DNA of 48,503 nt from assembly GCA_902529785.1 (NCBI GenBank), contig CABZXV010000005.1, forward strand, positions 1 to 48,503, read 5' to 3'. Each line of letters begins with the position of its first letter. Position 1 is the stretch's first letter. The stretch comes from an uncultured Pelagibacteraceae bacterium. Lineage in GTDB: Bacteria; Pseudomonadota; Alphaproteobacteria; Pelagibacterales; Pelagibacteraceae. Below are positions 19,050 through 29,508 of the stretch, one piece after another. Position numbers and translations under genes: made by a program. Below the pieces are notes generated by a model, which searched no databases, was not told where the DNA came from, and saw only the letters and a program-made list of their open reading frames with translations.

Positions 19050-20030
19050 ATGAAAAATAATATAAATATAAAAGTTAAAAATAAAGAAAATAATTTAAGA
19101 ATAGATATATTATTATCAAATCAGAGGAATAAATTAAGTAGATCAAGAGTAAAAGGATTAATTTTACAAAATAATTTAAAAATAAATAATATAATTGTTA
19201 CCGACCCGTCCCGAAAAGTAAAAATAAATGATGAAATATTTTTTGAAATTGTAGAACCAAAAAAAGAGTCACTTGCACCATTTAAATATCCTCTTGAAAT
19301 AATTTATGAGGATAAAGATCTACTTGTGATAAACAAATTGGCTGGAATTTCAATGCATCCTGGGCCTGGCAATTATGATAATACAATTGTTAATGCGTTA
19401 ATTAATTATAATGCTAATAATCTTTCGAGTATTGGGAATGAATTAAGACCAGGTATTGTTCATAGGATAGATAAAGATACATCTGGTTTAATTGTAATTG
19501 CTAAAAACAACTTATCTCATGAGAATTTATCTAATCAATTTTCTAAGCATACTATTACCAGAATATATCAAGCTTTAGTTTGGGGTAAAGTAAGGCCCCG
19601 AACAGGAAAAATTGAAACATTTATCACAAGAAGCTCAAGAAATAGGCAAATGATGGAGGTCTCATTAAAGAAAGGTAAAAATGCTATAACGAACTACAAA
19701 ACTTTAGAAATATTTGAAAATGATAATGTACCAACATTAAGTCTTATAGAATGTAAATTAGAAACTGGTAGAACTCATCAAATAAGAGTTCACTTGTCTA
19801 GCAAAGGTAATAATATTCTAGGTGATAAAAAATATAAAAAAAAGTTTAAAAAAATTACTAATATAAATCCTGAACTCGAGAAGTACCTAAATGCTCTTAA
19901 TAGACAATTTTTACACGCTAAAACACTTGGGTTTTATCATCCAAAAGATAATCAATGGCTAGAATTTTCGTCAAAATTACCTGATGATTTGGAAAAAATT
20001 TTAAAAAAACTAAGAAAAATCAAGCAATAA
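19050..20030 (+). CDS. rluD: Pseudouridine synthase, RluD/RluA family
   Basis: A 326-residue protein with an N-terminal S4 RNA-binding domain (LSRSRVKGLILQNNLKIN, about 30-50) and a RluA-type catalytic domain. The catalytic Asp lies in RPGIVHRIDKDTSGL, and GRTHQIRVHL is also present. The S4 fusion and length fit RluD, which modifies helix 69 of 23S rRNA. I chose the ATG at 19050, since the longer reading from 19014 would begin inside tRNA-Arg. A TATAAT at 19035-19040 sits 10 bp before the ATG. Confidence 0.92.
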   Translation: MKNNINIKVKNKENNLRIDILLSNQRNKLSRSRVKGLILQNNLKINNIIVTDPSRKVKINDEIFFEIVEPKKESLAPFKYPLEIIYEDKDLLVINKLAGISMHPGPGNYDNTIVNALINYNANNLSSIGNELRPGIVHRIDKDTSGLIVIAKNNLSHENLSNQFSKHTITRIYQALVWGKVRPRTGKIETFITRSSRNRQMMEVSLKKGKNAITNYKTLEIFENDNVPTLSLIECKLETGRTHQIRVHLSSKGNNILGDKKYKKKFKKITNINPELEKYLNALNRQFLHAKTLGFYHPKDNQWLEFSSKLPDDLEKILKKLRKIKQ

Positions 20031-20073
20031 AAGTATTGTAAAATTTTTATTATTTATTAAATAAATACTTCGT

Positions 20074-20964
20074 ATGACTAATAATACCTATAATTTGCCT
20101 GCACTTTCTAATGAAGGTGGACTAGCTGCATACCTTTCACAGATTAAAAAATTTCCAATGCTTGCAGCTGAGGAAGAGTACATGCTAGCTAAAAATTGGA
20201 AATCAACTGGCAATATAAAATCTGCAGAAAAGTTGGTAACTAGTCATCTTAGATTGGTTGCAAAAATAGCAATGGGATACAAAGGTTATGGTTTACCTCT
20301 TAATGAGATGATATCTGAGGGAAATGTAGGATTAATGCAAGCAGTAAAGAAATTTGAGCCAGAAAAAGGTTTTAGACTTGCCACTTATGCAATGTGGTGG
20401 ATTAAAGCTTCAATACAAGAATATATATTAAGATCATGGAGTTTAGTTAAAATAGGTACAACAACTGCTCAAAAAAAATTATTTTTCAACTTAAAGAAAA
20501 TTAAAAATCAAATAGCACCAAGATCAGAGGGCGATCTTAAAAAAGAACATGTTGAAGATATTGCAAAAAGACTATCCGTAAGTGAAGATGAGGTCGTTTC
20601 AATGAATAGAAGGCTTTCTGGTAAAGAACAATCTTTAAATGCTCCCATAGGCGAGGATGGTGATGAATGGCAAGATTGGGTTGTAGATAATGAAATGGAT
20701 CATGAATTAAAAATTGCTCAAAGTGATGAAATGGAGCAGAGAAAAGACCTGCTTCAAGACTCAATAAAAATATTAAATGATAGAGAAAAAAAAATCCTCT
20801 ACTCAAGAAGGCTAACTGATGAACCAACAACTTTAGATGAACTAAGTAAAAAATATAAAATTAGCAGAGAAAGAGTTAGACAAATAGAAAATAAAGCTTT
20901 TGAAAAGCTGCAGAGACATATGCTGAACTCTGCTAAATCAAAAAATCTATTACCCGCTAACTAA
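20074..20964 (+). CDS. rpoH: Heat-shock sigma factor RpoH (sigma-32)
   Basis: A 296-residue sigma-70 family protein. Region 2 reads [39 protein letters not shown] with [24 protein letters not shown]. The RpoH box [12 protein letters not shown] identifies the heat-shock factor rather than RpoD. Region 4.2 ends with [18 protein letters not shown]. No Shine-Dalgarno is visible. The 43-bp upstream gap holds an AAGTATT/AATACTT inverted repeat ending 3 bp before the ATG. The 3' end overlaps convergent purA by 8 bp. Confidence 0.96.
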   Translation: MTNNTYNLPALSNEGGLAAYLSQIKKFPMLAAEEEYMLAKNWKSTGNIKSAEKLVTSHLRLVAKIAMGYKGYGLPLNEMISEGNVGLMQAVKKFEPEKGFRLATYAMWWIKASIQEYILRSWSLVKIGTTTAQKKLFFNLKKIKNQIAPRSEGDLKKEHVEDIAKRLSVSEDEVVSMNRRLSGKEQSLNAPIGEDGDEWQDWVVDNEMDHELKIAQSDEMEQRKDLLQDSIKILNDREKKILYSRRLTDEPTTLDELSKKYKISRERVRQIENKAFEKLQRHMLNSAKSKNLLPAN

Positions 20965-22246
20965 ATGGATCTATTAAAAGAATAGTATCTTCTCTTTCAG
21001 GACTTGTTGAAATACTTGATATTTTTGTCTCAATAAATTCTTCAATTGCTTTTATATAAGTCTTTGCATTATTAGGCAAATCCTCAAATTTTTTAATTCC
21101 CCGAGTCTCAGATCTCCAGCCTTTGAATTTTTTATAAACTGGTTTAACATTAAGTTGATCCTCTACAGCAGCCGGAAAATAATCTATTTCTTTTCCATTA
21201 AGCTCATAAGCTACACAAAAATTTATTTCATCAAGCTCATCTAAAACATCTAATTTGGTTAAAGCTATTCCATCAATACCTGAAATTTTTATTGTTTGTC
21301 TTACTAAAACTCCATCAAACCAACCACATCTTCTTTTTCTGCTAGTTACTGTTCCAAATTCATGTCCCTTTTCTCCTAAATGATTACCAATATCATCTGC
21401 AAGTTCTGTTGGGAAAGGACCTTCTCCTACTCTTGTTGTATATGCTTTTGTTATGCCTAAAACAAAATTTATAGAATTTGGGCCACATCCAGATCCAGTA
21501 GCTGCAGAAGCGGCAACTGTATTTGATGAAGTAACGTATGGATAAGTTCCATGATCAACATCAAGCAATATTCCTTGGGCGCCCTCAAACAAAATTTTTT
21601 TATTTTCTGATTTAAATTGATCTATTTTTTTCCAGACGGGTGCAGAATATTTTAAAATATCAGGTGCTATTTTAACTAATTCTTCAATTAGTTTTTTTTT
21701 TTCATATGTAGGTTTGCCTAGCCCTCTACGTATTGCATTATGATGTTCAAGAACTCCAGTTAGTCTCTTTTCAAGATTTTTTTTTGATGCTAGGTCCATT
21801 ACTCTTATAGATCTTCTTCCTACTTTATCTTCATATGCTGGGCCAATTCCTCGTCTTGTAGTTCCAATTTTAGAATTGCCAGCAGAATCTTCTCTAATTT
21901 CATCCATCTCCCTATGATATGGTAAAATTAACGTAGCAGACTCAGATAATATCAAATTACTATCATTTATTTTTACACCTTTAGATTTAGCTTCTTTAAT
22001 TTCATCCAGCAAAGCCCATGGATCTACTACAACTCCATTACCTATAATAGAAATTTTATTTTTTCTAACAATACCAGATGGAAGCAATCTTAATTTATAA
22101 GTAACGCCATCTATGACCAAGGTATGACCCGCATTATGACCTCCTTGAAATCTAACAACTACATCAGCTTCACTTGATAACCAATCAACTATCTTCCCTT
22201 TTCCTTCATCTCCCCATTGGGAACCGACAACAACTACATTTTTCAT
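20957..22246 (-). CDS. purA: Adenylosuccinate synthetase
   Basis: A 429-residue GTP-dependent enzyme that joins IMP and aspartate on the way to AMP. The N-terminal P-loop is [14 protein letters not shown], followed by [12 protein letters not shown] with the catalytic His, [34 protein letters not shown] and [13 protein letters not shown]. Length and motifs are typical. It is last in the long minus-strand run, and its start overlaps the thiD stop by 4 bp. Confidence 0.98.
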   Translation of the reverse strand: MKNVVVVGSQWGDEGKGKIVDWLSSEADVVVRFQGGHNAGHTLVIDGVTYKLRLLPSGIVRKNKISIIGNGVVVDPWALLDEIKEAKSKGVKINDSNLILSESATLILPYHREMDEIREDSAGNSKIGTTRRGIGPAYEDKVGRRSIRVMDLASKKNLEKRLTGVLEHHNAIRRGLGKPTYEKKKLIEELVKIAPDILKYSAPVWKKIDQFKSENKKILFEGAQGILLDVDHGTYPYVTSSNTVAASAATGSGCGPNSINFVLGITKAYTTRVGEGPFPTELADDIGNHLGEKGHEFGTVTSRKRRCGWFDGVLVRQTIKISGIDGIALTKLDVLDELDEINFCVAYELNGKEIDYFPAAVEDQLNVKPVYKKFKGWRSETRGIKKFEDLPNNAKTYIKAIEEFIETKISSISTSPEREDTILLIDPFS

Positions 22247-23055
22247 CTAAATTTTTTTTCTATTATAAAACTATTTAAATGGTTTATTGGTCCATTTCCT
22301 TTTCCAAAGTTTGGTCTTGTCTTAATAGCATTGTTTACATATCTAATGCCTAACTCACAAGATTTCTTTAATGTTTTTCCACATCCATAATATGTTGCAA
22401 TTGCACTTGATAATGTGCATCCAGTCCCATGAGTATTTTTTGTTCTAATTTTTTTATTAATAAATATTGCAATTTCTTTCTTGTTTACAAAAATATCTTT
22501 CAAATTTTTAGAACCTAAATGACCTCCTTTTATTAAAACATTTTTAACACCTAAATCTAAAAATTTATAAGCAGCATCTTTCATATCAAGCATAGATCTA
22601 ATCTTCATTGCAGTTAGTATTTCTGCTTCAGGAATATTTGGTGTGATTAAATCTACCTGATTAATTAGTTTTTCTTTCAAATCTAAAACTGCTTTATCAT
22701 CAATAAGCTTGGCTCCACCTTTAGCAACCATAACAGGGTCTAAAATGATTTTTTTCAATTTTAATTTTTTTATTGATTGTAAGACTGAAAATATGACTCT
22801 CGAGGAATGTAACATTCCAATCTTTACTGAGTCTGGTTTAATATCTTTCGAAGTAAATTCAATCTGTTTAGAAATCTCTTTAATTGGTATTGGCATTATT
22901 GATTTAACACCCTTAGTATTTTGAGCCGTCACAGCTGTTATTGCTGTCATTGCATAAGAACCAAGTGATGTAACAGATTTTATATCTGCTTGAATACCAG
23001 CTCCACCAGAAGAGTCTGAGCCTGCTATAATTAATATTTTTGAATTTATTTTCAA
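22243..23055 (-). CDS. thiD: Hydroxymethylpyrimidine/phosphomethylpyrimidine kinase
   Basis: A 270-residue ribokinase-fold enzyme that phosphorylates HMP and HMP-P to HMP-PP for thiamine synthesis. Signature blocks are [17 protein letters not shown] (substrate site), [38 protein letters not shown] and the catalytic [13 protein letters not shown]. It pairs functionally with thiE at 42258. In cultured SAR11, thiamine synthesis is known to depend on external HMP, which would make this kinase the entry point. ThiC is not visible here, but the window is too small to exclude it. Confidence 0.96.
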   Translation of the reverse strand: MKINSKILIIAGSDSSGGAGIQADIKSVTSLGSYAMTAITAVTAQNTKGVKSIMPIPIKEISKQIEFTSKDIKPDSVKIGMLHSSRVIFSVLQSIKKLKLKKIILDPVMVAKGGAKLIDDKAVLDLKEKLINQVDLITPNIPEAEILTAMKIRSMLDMKDAAYKFLDLGVKNVLIKGGHLGSKNLKDIFVNKKEIAIFINKKIRTKNTHGTGCTLSSAIATYYGCGKTLKKSCELGIRYVNNAIKTRPNFGKGNGPINHLNSFIIEKKFR

Positions 23056-23056
23056 T

Positions 23057-24388
23057 TTATCGAATAGATTTTTTTATTATATTAATACACAATTTATTTA
23101 AGCTTGAATCCTCTGACTCACACATAATTCTTATTTTTGGTTCTGTGCCAGATTTTCTGACTAATATTCTGCCTTTGTTTTTTATAATTTTATTAGCTTT
23201 TGAAATCGCCTTTCTACATTTAGGACTATTAATAACAGATTTATCTTTAACTTCTACATTTTCTAATATTTGAGGAGTAGGATTAAATTTATTAAAAAGT
23301 TCACTTGCTTTTTTTCTTTTTCTAAGAGAAAAAAGGATTTCGAGTGCAACCAACAATCCATCTCCTGTTGTAGCAAACTTTCCAAGAATTATGTGACCTG
23401 ATTGTTCCCCTCCTAAATTAAACTTATTTTTTTTCATTTTTTCTTTAACATATCTATCTCCTACATCTGATCTAAAAAATTTAATTCTATTTTTTTTAAA
23501 AAATTTCTCTAAACCATAATTAGACATTAATGTACCAATTACTCCACCTTTTAAAATTTTTTTCCTTTTCCATCTCTCTGCTAACATTGCAAGGATTCTA
23601 TCCCCGTCAATAATTCTTCCCTTTTCATCACAGACAATAATTCTGTCTGCATCACCATCTAGTGCGATACCTATATGAGCTTTTGTTTTTCTTGTCATTT
23701 GACAAATTTTTTTTGGATAAGTAGAACCAGATTTTTGATTTATATTTAATCCATTTGGAGAAGTACCAAATTTAAATACTTTGGCACCTAATGATTTAAA
23801 AAGTAAAGGACCAGCTTTATAACTTGCGCCGTTAGCACAATCTAAAACAATTTTGATACCTTTTAAACTAAATGAAGAGGGAAAATTTTGTTTTAAAATT
23901 TTTATGTAATTCTCATTAGCGTTTTCTAGTCTTTTAACTCTTCCTAATTGAATTGGTTTTGAAAGATTATTAGCAATCTTAGAGTCAATTAATTTTTCAA
24001 TTTTTTTTTCAATTTTGTCAGATAATTTAAGTCCGTCTGGTCCAAAAAGCTTTAAACCATTATCATAATACTGATTATGAGAGGCAGTAATCATTATTCC
24101 CATATTTGCTCTCATTGTTTTTGTCAACATCGCTAAACCATTTGTTGGAAGTGGTCCTAGAGTATAAATATGCATACCAGCTGATGCTAACCCAGAAACT
24201 AGGGCTGGTTCAAGTGTATAACCTGATAACCTAGTGTCCTTTGCAATAATTGCAGTTTGTTTGCTTTTTTTTAAATTTTTAAAATATGTTCCTGCTGCTA
24301 ACCCAAATTTAAAAAACATTTCACCATTTATTTTAGAGCCATTAACCCTTCCTCTTATTCCATCTGTTCCAAAATATTTTTTAACCAT
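23057..24388 (-). CDS. glmM: Phosphoglucosamine mutase
   Basis: A 443-residue alpha-D-phosphohexomutase that converts glucosamine-6-P to glucosamine-1-P for UDP-GlcNAc, peptidoglycan and LPS. It starts YFGTDGIRGRVN. The phosphoserine loop is ITASHNQ with S103. The metal loop is ALDGDADRI and the sugar-binding segment GGEQSGHI. The phosphate-binding loop is RKSGTEPKIRIM near the C-terminus. Features and length match GlmM. It has a 1-bp gap to thiD and 2 bp from folP. Confidence 0.96.
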   Translation of the reverse strand: MVKKYFGTDGIRGRVNGSKINGEMFFKFGLAAGTYFKNLKKSKQTAIIAKDTRLSGYTLEPALVSGLASAGMHIYTLGPLPTNGLAMLTKTMRANMGIMITASHNQYYDNGLKLFGPDGLKLSDKIEKKIEKLIDSKIANNLSKPIQLGRVKRLENANENYIKILKQNFPSSFSLKGIKIVLDCANGASYKAGPLLFKSLGAKVFKFGTSPNGLNINQKSGSTYPKKICQMTRKTKAHIGIALDGDADRIIVCDEKGRIIDGDRILAMLAERWKRKKILKGGVIGTLMSNYGLEKFFKKNRIKFFRSDVGDRYVKEKMKKNKFNLGGEQSGHIILGKFATTGDGLLVALEILFSLRKRKKASELFNKFNPTPQILENVEVKDKSVINSPKCRKAISKANKIIKNKGRILVRKSGTEPKIRIMCESEDSSLNKLCINIIKKSIR

Positions 24389-24390
24389 TT

Positions 24391-25440
24391 TTAATTTTGT
24401 AACTTTTTAAATACTTTAAATGCTTGATTGATTTCTTTAACATCATGGACTCTAAAAATTTGTACACCCTGTAAATATGATTGAATACAGGATGATATTG
24501 TCCCCCCCAGTCTTTCCGTAGTATCATTTTCTTTTGAAATATCCTTAATAAATCTTTTTCTAGATAATCCAACCATTATAGGAAGACCTAATGAATGGAA
24601 AATAGAAATATTCTTTAAAAGAGTAATATTATGTTTCAAATTTTTTCCAAATCCAATACCTGGATCTAATATAATATTATTATGTTTAATACCTTGTTTT
24701 CTTATGTATTTTAACTTTTTTTCAAAGAAATCATAAATATCAAGCAATACATTTTTATATGTTGGTTTGATTTGCATATTTTTAGGTATTCCTTTCATAT
24801 GATGTACTACAAATGGTTTTTTTGTTTTTTTTAAAAAATTTACAGTTTCAGAGTCATAATTTAGTCCAGATACATCATTAATTAGATCAACTCTTATTTG
24901 AGAGGCTTTTTTCATAACAAAACTTTTTCTTGTGTCCAAAGAAACAAGGCATTTTTTATTTTTAAGAGTTTTTAAAATTGAATGAATTCTACCCCACTCT
25001 TCAATGGAATTAATATCTTTTGCACCAGGTCTTGTGGACTCTCCTCCAATATCAACTATTTTTGCACCATTAGATAATAATTTGTTTATATGTTTGATAG
25101 CTAAATTTTTATTATTATATTTACCTCCATCAGAAAAACTATCTGGTGTTAAATTGACTATACCCATCAAAATCGGTGTATCATTAAAACTTAATTGCTT
25201 AAAACTTATCTTTTGTTTTATATTTTTTAAATCTTTGTTGATTTTTATTTTTAAATTTTTTGGGAGTTTATTTATATCTTTAATATCAATTAATTTACGA
25301 TTTCTTCTACTTATAATTTCTATCTTATCAAAAGAAATTAAATTATTTCCATTTAAAGGAATAGAAAATTTTTTTTTTATATATTTCTGAGATGCTGATC
25401 CAAAATAAAAATTACACGCTCTAGTGTAATATTTATTCAT
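24391..25440 (-). CDS. folP: Dihydropteroate synthase with N-terminal extension
   Basis: A 349-residue enzyme that joins p-aminobenzoate to dihydropterin-PP. The DHPS signature MGIVNLTPDSFSDGGKY begins at residue 92, followed by GAKIVDIGGESTRPGA, NDVSGL, HHMKG, DPGIGFGKN and GLSRKRFI. The first ~90 residues are an extension not found in E. coli FolP, with FDKIEIISRRNRK near residue 38. I recall similar extensions in other alphaproteobacterial DHPS proteins, so it is probably lineage-typical. It lies 6 bp after the ftsH stop. Confidence 0.94.
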   Translation of the reverse strand: MNKYYTRACNFYFGSASQKYIKKKFSIPLNGNNLISFDKIEIISRRNRKLIDIKDINKLPKNLKIKINKDLKNIKQKISFKQLSFNDTPILMGIVNLTPDSFSDGGKYNNKNLAIKHINKLLSNGAKIVDIGGESTRPGAKDINSIEEWGRIHSILKTLKNKKCLVSLDTRKSFVMKKASQIRVDLINDVSGLNYDSETVNFLKKTKKPFVVHHMKGIPKNMQIKPTYKNVLLDIYDFFEKKLKYIRKQGIKHNNIILDPGIGFGKNLKHNITLLKNISIFHSLGLPIMVGLSRKRFIKDISKENDTTERLGGTISSCIQSYLQGVQIFRVHDVKEINQAFKVFKKLQN

Positions 25441-25446
25441 TAATAC

Positions 25447-27345
25447 TTAGTGCACTATCTTTGGTTTTAAACCCATGGAACCAAGTGCTGAACTTTGATC
25501 GTCATTTTCAACTTTTAGATCTTCTTTATTCTTTGGATAAATATTTTTGTTTACCAAATCTTCAATTTCTACACCTGTTAAGGTTTCGTATGTGAGTAGA
25601 GCTTTTGCTAATTTGTGAAGATCATCAATCTTTTCAGTTAATACTTTTCTTGCTCTATCATAACCCATATCTACAAATTTTCTTATTTCACTATCAACTT
25701 TTCTTGCAGTTTCCTCTGACATATTTTGTTGTCTAGCAACCGATCTTCCTAAAAATACTTCCTCTTCATTTTCCCCGTAAGCAACCGGGCCCATTTCTTT
25801 GCTTAAACCAGCTCTCATTACCATTGCTCTCGCCCTTTTTGTTGCCTGCTCAATATCACTAGCAGCTCCTGTTGTTACTTTATCGTCACCGAAGATTAAT
25901 TCCTCTGCAACTCTACCTCCCATAGCAATAGCCATTTGAGCATGGAGTTGTTCTCTCGTTTGTGAAACTTCATCTCTTTCTGGTAATTGCATCACCATTC
26001 CTAATGCTCTACCTCTTGGTATAATAGTTGCTTTATGTATTGGATACGCAGCTTTCTCATTTATGGTTACAATTGCATGCCCAGCCTCATGGTAGGCAGT
26101 TAATCTTTTCTCTTCCTCTGACATTACCATTGATCTTCTTTCAGATCCCATCATGACTTTATCTTTTGCTTCTTCAAATTCTTGATAAGTTACAATTCTT
26201 TTGTTTTTTCTTGCTGCAAGTAAGGCTGCTTCATTAACAAGATTTGCTAAATCTGCTCCTGAAAAACCTGGAGTTCCTCTCGCTACTGTACGTAAATTTA
26301 CATCTGGTGCCATTGATATTTTTTTTGCGTGTACTTTTAGAATTTTTTCTCTTCCTATTAAGTCTGGATTTGAGACTACAACTTGTCTATCAAATCTTCC
26401 TGGTCTTAAAAGTGCTGGGTCTAGTACATCTGGTCTATTAGTTGCCGCAATGATAATTACACCTTCGTTCGTATCAAAACCATCCATTTCAACCAATAGC
26501 TGGTTGAGCGTTTGTTCTCTCTCATCATTTCCACCTCCAAGACCTGCGCCTCTACTTCTTCCAACTGCGTCTATCTCATCGATAAATATAATACATGGAG
26601 AATGTTTCTTACCTTGTTCAAACATATCTCTTACTCTCGAAGCACCAACTCCAACAAACATCTCGACAAAATCTGAACCTGAGATTGTAAAAAATGGTAC
26701 TCCAGCTTCACCTGCTATCGCTCTAGCAAGCAAAGTTTTTCCAGTACCAGGTGGTCCTACTAAAAGACATCCACGAGGTATTTTTCCACCAAGTCTACTA
26801 AATTTTTTCGGGTCTTTTAAAAATTCTACAACTTCTTCAACTTCCTCTTTTGCCTCTTCAACTCCAGCAACATCATTAAAGGTAACTTTGCCCTTAATTT
26901 CATTCATCATTTTAGCTTTAGATTTTCCAAAGCCCATTGCCCCGCCTTTTCCTCCTTGCATTTGTCTCATAAAGAAAATCCACACAGCAATTAGTAATAA
27001 CATCGGAAACCATGATAAAAGAATTCCAAACAACGATGGCATTTTTTCCTCAATTGGACTTGCTGAAATACTAACACCTTTATTACTTAATTTTTGTATT
27101 AAATTTGGATCATCAGGTGCATAAGTATTAAATACTTCGCCATTTGACATCACACCTTTAATATTTTTTCCTTGGATTTCGACTTGTACAACTCGACCAT
27201 TATCAACCTGGGTTAGGAACTCTGAAAATATTATTGTATTCTTTTGGTTTACAGCTCCTTGAGGATTTTTAAACATGTTATAAAGACCAATAGTTAGAAC
27301 AACTATTACACCCCACATTGCTAAATTTCTAAAATTCATATTCAT
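25447..27345 (-). CDS. ftsH: ATP-dependent zinc metalloprotease FtsH
   Basis: A 632-residue inner-membrane AAA+ protease that degrades misassembled membrane proteins and regulators such as RpoH. Two membrane segments (about 9-22 and 107-126) flank a periplasmic domain. The AAA module has Walker A GPPGTGKT (197-204), Walker [13 protein letters not shown] and the SRH region [20 protein letters not shown]. The zinc motif is HEAGH with H419, E420 and H423. The C-terminus is a short charged tail. HflK, its regulator, is encoded at the left edge, and RpoH, a known FtsH substrate in E. coli, at 20074. Confidence 0.98.
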   Translation of the reverse strand: MNMNFRNLAMWGVIVVLTIGLYNMFKNPQGAVNQKNTIIFSEFLTQVDNGRVVQVEIQGKNIKGVMSNGEVFNTYAPDDPNLIQKLSNKGVSISASPIEEKMPSLFGILLSWFPMLLLIAVWIFFMRQMQGGKGGAMGFGKSKAKMMNEIKGKVTFNDVAGVEEAKEEVEEVVEFLKDPKKFSRLGGKIPRGCLLVGPPGTGKTLLARAIAGEAGVPFFTISGSDFVEMFVGVGASRVRDMFEQGKKHSPCIIFIDEIDAVGRSRGAGLGGGNDEREQTLNQLLVEMDGFDTNEGVIIIAATNRPDVLDPALLRPGRFDRQVVVSNPDLIGREKILKVHAKKISMAPDVNLRTVARGTPGFSGADLANLVNEAALLAARKNKRIVTYQEFEEAKDKVMMGSERRSMVMSEEEKRLTAYHEAGHAIVTINEKAAYPIHKATIIPRGRALGMVMQLPERDEVSQTREQLHAQMAIAMGGRVAEELIFGDDKVTTGAASDIEQATKRARAMVMRAGLSKEMGPVAYGENEEEVFLGRSVARQQNMSEETARKVDSEIRKFVDMGYDRARKVLTEKIDDLHKLAKALLTYETLTGVEIEDLVNKNIYPKNKEDLKVENDDQSSALGSMGLKPKIVH

Positions 27346-27404
27346 AAATTAAGAATTATTATCAATTTAACAAGTGCCATTTTGTGCCAATTTTCAGATA
27401 TTTC

Positions 27405-28454
27405 CTATTTTTCTGGTGAAATAATGACTGTTTTTGATAATTTTGTAATTATACATCCTGAAAGTGTCTTTTTAAGTTGTTTATTATTAACTTTTAAATA
27501 ATTGAGCAAATTATCAATTTTGGTACCTCTAGAATAAGTATTTTTTTTTCCTACCATTTGAATAATTTCTGTAAATGATCTGAAAACAACTTCATTTGGT
27601 TGTTTAAAAAATTCTTCATTAAGAAAAATTGATTTAGTTATTTTTGAGTATCTAGAGTTATTATTGATATTCTTATTTACATAAAAATCTATTGCGTGAT
27701 TAGATTTATTCAAATTTTTCAAAGAAATTTTAAATTTGGTAAATGATAGACCTTCTTGTTCTAATTTTGAAATTAATTTTCTTACTTTTACTCTTAAAAA
27801 TTTTTCATCCTGGTTAGAGGGGTCTTCAATACTGAAATTAAAAGTATTTTTTGTAATATAGATTAAATCTTTTTTAGACACATCAATCAGAGGCCTAAGA
27901 ATATAAATTTTATCATCATATTTAACTTTAGATTTAAGTTTTCCAAATGAAACTAAACCTTTCAAACCTGAGCCTCTCAACAATCTGATAAAAAAATTCT
28001 CTAATAAATCATTTTGATGATGTGCTGTTAAAACGAAATCAATTTTCTTACTTAAGCTTTTTTTAGATATTAGGCTGTATCTATTGTCTCTAGCAAAAGA
28101 CTGTAAATTTGATTTTTTTCTTACTTTTGAAAAAGTAAGTATATCGCTATTAATATCAAATTTTTTGAGTTTATTTCTTACGTAATTAGCTTCGAAAGAA
28201 GAATTTTTTCTAATCTTATGATCTACAATAAAGAAATAAGCTTTTTTCTTTTTTTCTAATGAATAACATTTTGCTAAAAATGATAGTGCCAAACTATCTG
28301 TTCCTCCAGAAACAGAGACACCAATAACTCCAGAAAAATTTTCTGACAATTTTTTTTTAAAATTTGAATAGATATTATTAATTTTTGGGTCTTTTAATTT
28401 TTTTGTATAAAAATTATGAATTTTCTTTTTTGCACTCAAATTCTTTTTCTTCAT
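27405..28454 (-). CDS. tilS: tRNA(Ile)-lysidine synthase
   Basis: A PP-loop ATPase that converts C34 of the CAU anticodon of tRNA-Ile to lysidine so that it reads AUA. The ATP-binding PP-loop VSVSGGTDSLALSFLAK is near the N-terminus, followed by FIVDHKIRKNSSFEA and AHHQNDLLENFFIRLLRGSGLKGL. The C-terminal portion is short, so this is the reduced form. I prefer the ATG at 28454 (349 residues). A longer reading from 28490 adds 12 residues and overlaps cpoB further. Even so it overlaps cpoB by 41 bp, and no Shine-Dalgarno is visible for either start. Confidence 0.93.
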   Translation of the reverse strand: MKKKNLSAKKKIHNFYTKKLKDPKINNIYSNFKKKLSENFSGVIGVSVSGGTDSLALSFLAKCYSLEKKKKAYFFIVDHKIRKNSSFEANYVRNKLKKFDINSDILTFSKVRKKSNLQSFARDNRYSLISKKSLSKKIDFVLTAHHQNDLLENFFIRLLRGSGLKGLVSFGKLKSKVKYDDKIYILRPLIDVSKKDLIYITKNTFNFSIEDPSNQDEKFLRVKVRKLISKLEQEGLSFTKFKISLKNLNKSNHAIDFYVNKNINNNSRYSKITKSIFLNEEFFKQPNEVVFRSFTEIIQMVGKKNTYSRGTKIDNLLNYLKVNNKQLKKTLSGCIITKLSKTVIISPEK

Positions 28455-29433
28455 AATATTTTGCTTTTTGAAGCACAGATTGAGTTGCATCAGGATACTG
28501 TTTTTTTACCCCAGCAATCATCAAACATCCTTGATCTTTTTCGCCCATCTGAACTAATGATACGCCAAGTTTTAACAAATTTTCAGGAGCTATTTTACTT
28601 TTTGGATATTTTTGATAGCCTTCCAAATATGCTGTAGCAGCATCAGTATACATTTGTCTAATTCTATAAGTTTCTGCATACCAATATTGTGCATTACCAG
28701 ATAATTCATTATCAGGATTTGTTAAAACGAATTCTCTAAATGCTTTTTCAGCATTTTCGTAATCTCCAACTTTCAGAAAATTTCTAGCAAATTGATATTG
28801 ATCATTCGGATTAGTATCTGGCAATATTTTTTCTTCTGCATTAAATACCTCTGAAATTATTTCTTCTGTTTGCTCAACCGTTTCTATTACCTGTTTCTTA
28901 TCACCGGTTGTCATATCTTTGTAAGATAGTTCCCCGAGTGATTGGGGTTCCGACGATCCAGGTAATATTTTTTTGTTATTTATTTCATTATTTTTTAATT
29001 TTTGTTCTTTTTCAGGAAGAGAGGTAATAACGTTATTATTTTTATTACTAATTGAATTCTGTTCAATTTGCTCAAATCTTAACTGGTTATCTTCTTGCAC
29101 TTTAGAAAGCTTGTTAGATAACTTATCTAATTTAAAATTAATTTCCTCAAATTTGTTTGTTAATTCTTGAAATTGAATTTCTATTTCACTTAGTTTCAAC
29201 AAGTGTTTCGTTAAGGCTTGCTCCGACTCTTTTGTTGATGCTTTTAATGTCGTACTTGTATTTGAAGTTTCAGAAAATGATTGAGAATATACTGCCCTTT
29301 CTAGTGTTCTTAGATCTTTTTGAATATTTTCTAAAATTTCGCCTACCTCTTGATCTTGAGAATATGAAATATTTATCAAAAAAACTAAAAGTGAAAGAAA
29401 GCTAATTAAAATTAACTTAATTAATGATTTCAT
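28414..29433 (-). CDS. cpoB: Tol-Pal-associated periplasmic protein CpoB (YbgF)
   Basis: A 339-residue exported protein. A signal peptide with hydrophobic core LILISFLSLLVFLINISYS covers about residues 6-25. Residues ~60-125 form a Leu/Lys/Glu heptad coiled coil, matching the trimerising segment of CpoB. A low-complexity Asn/Lys linker leads to C-terminal TPR repeats (YQFARNFLKVGDYENAEKAF, GNAQYWYAETY, LLKLGVSLVQMG). CpoB coordinates Tol function with peptidoglycan synthesis at division. It is separated from pal by a strong terminator hairpin (29461-29494), so expression is probably lower than that of pal. Confidence 0.94.
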   Translation of the reverse strand: MKSLIKLILISFLSLLVFLINISYSQDQEVGEILENIQKDLRTLERAVYSQSFSETSNTSTTLKASTKESEQALTKHLLKLSEIEIQFQELTNKFEEINFKLDKLSNKLSKVQEDNQLRFEQIEQNSISNKNNNVITSLPEKEQKLKNNEINNKKILPGSSEPQSLGELSYKDMTTGDKKQVIETVEQTEEIISEVFNAEEKILPDTNPNDQYQFARNFLKVGDYENAEKAFREFVLTNPDNELSGNAQYWYAETYRIRQMYTDAATAYLEGYQKYPKSKIAPENLLKLGVSLVQMGEKDQGCLMIAGVKKQYPDATQSVLQKAKYYEEKEFECKKENS

Positions 29434-29460
29434 AAAAACATTTGTAATTATAATAATGGC

Positions 29461-29494
29461 AAAAAGAAGACCCTAACTTTTAGAGTTAGGGTCT
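29461..29494 (-). terminator. Intrinsic terminator between pal and cpoB
   Basis: An 11-bp near-perfect stem AGACCCTAACT/AGTTAGGGTCT (29468-29494) with a 5-nt loop is followed on the minus strand by TTCTTTTT. It lies in the 75-bp gap downstream of pal. Because transcription runs pal to cpoB, it should end or attenuate the tol-pal message. It is the only strong protein-gene terminator I see in the window. Confidence 0.85.
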
Positions 29495-29508
29495 AATAAA
29501 TTTTAGTA

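Noticed and set aside
26201..27124. 307-codon open frame on the plus strand opposite ftsH
   Set aside because: It is the antisense shadow of a highly conserved gene. Composition is Ser/Pro/Phe-rich with no motif, and every residue is explained by FtsH codons on the other strand.
28455..28490. Longer start for tilS
   Set aside because: It adds 12 residues with no family resemblance and increases the overlap with cpoB. The ATG at 28454 is preferred, though neither start has a Shine-Dalgarno.
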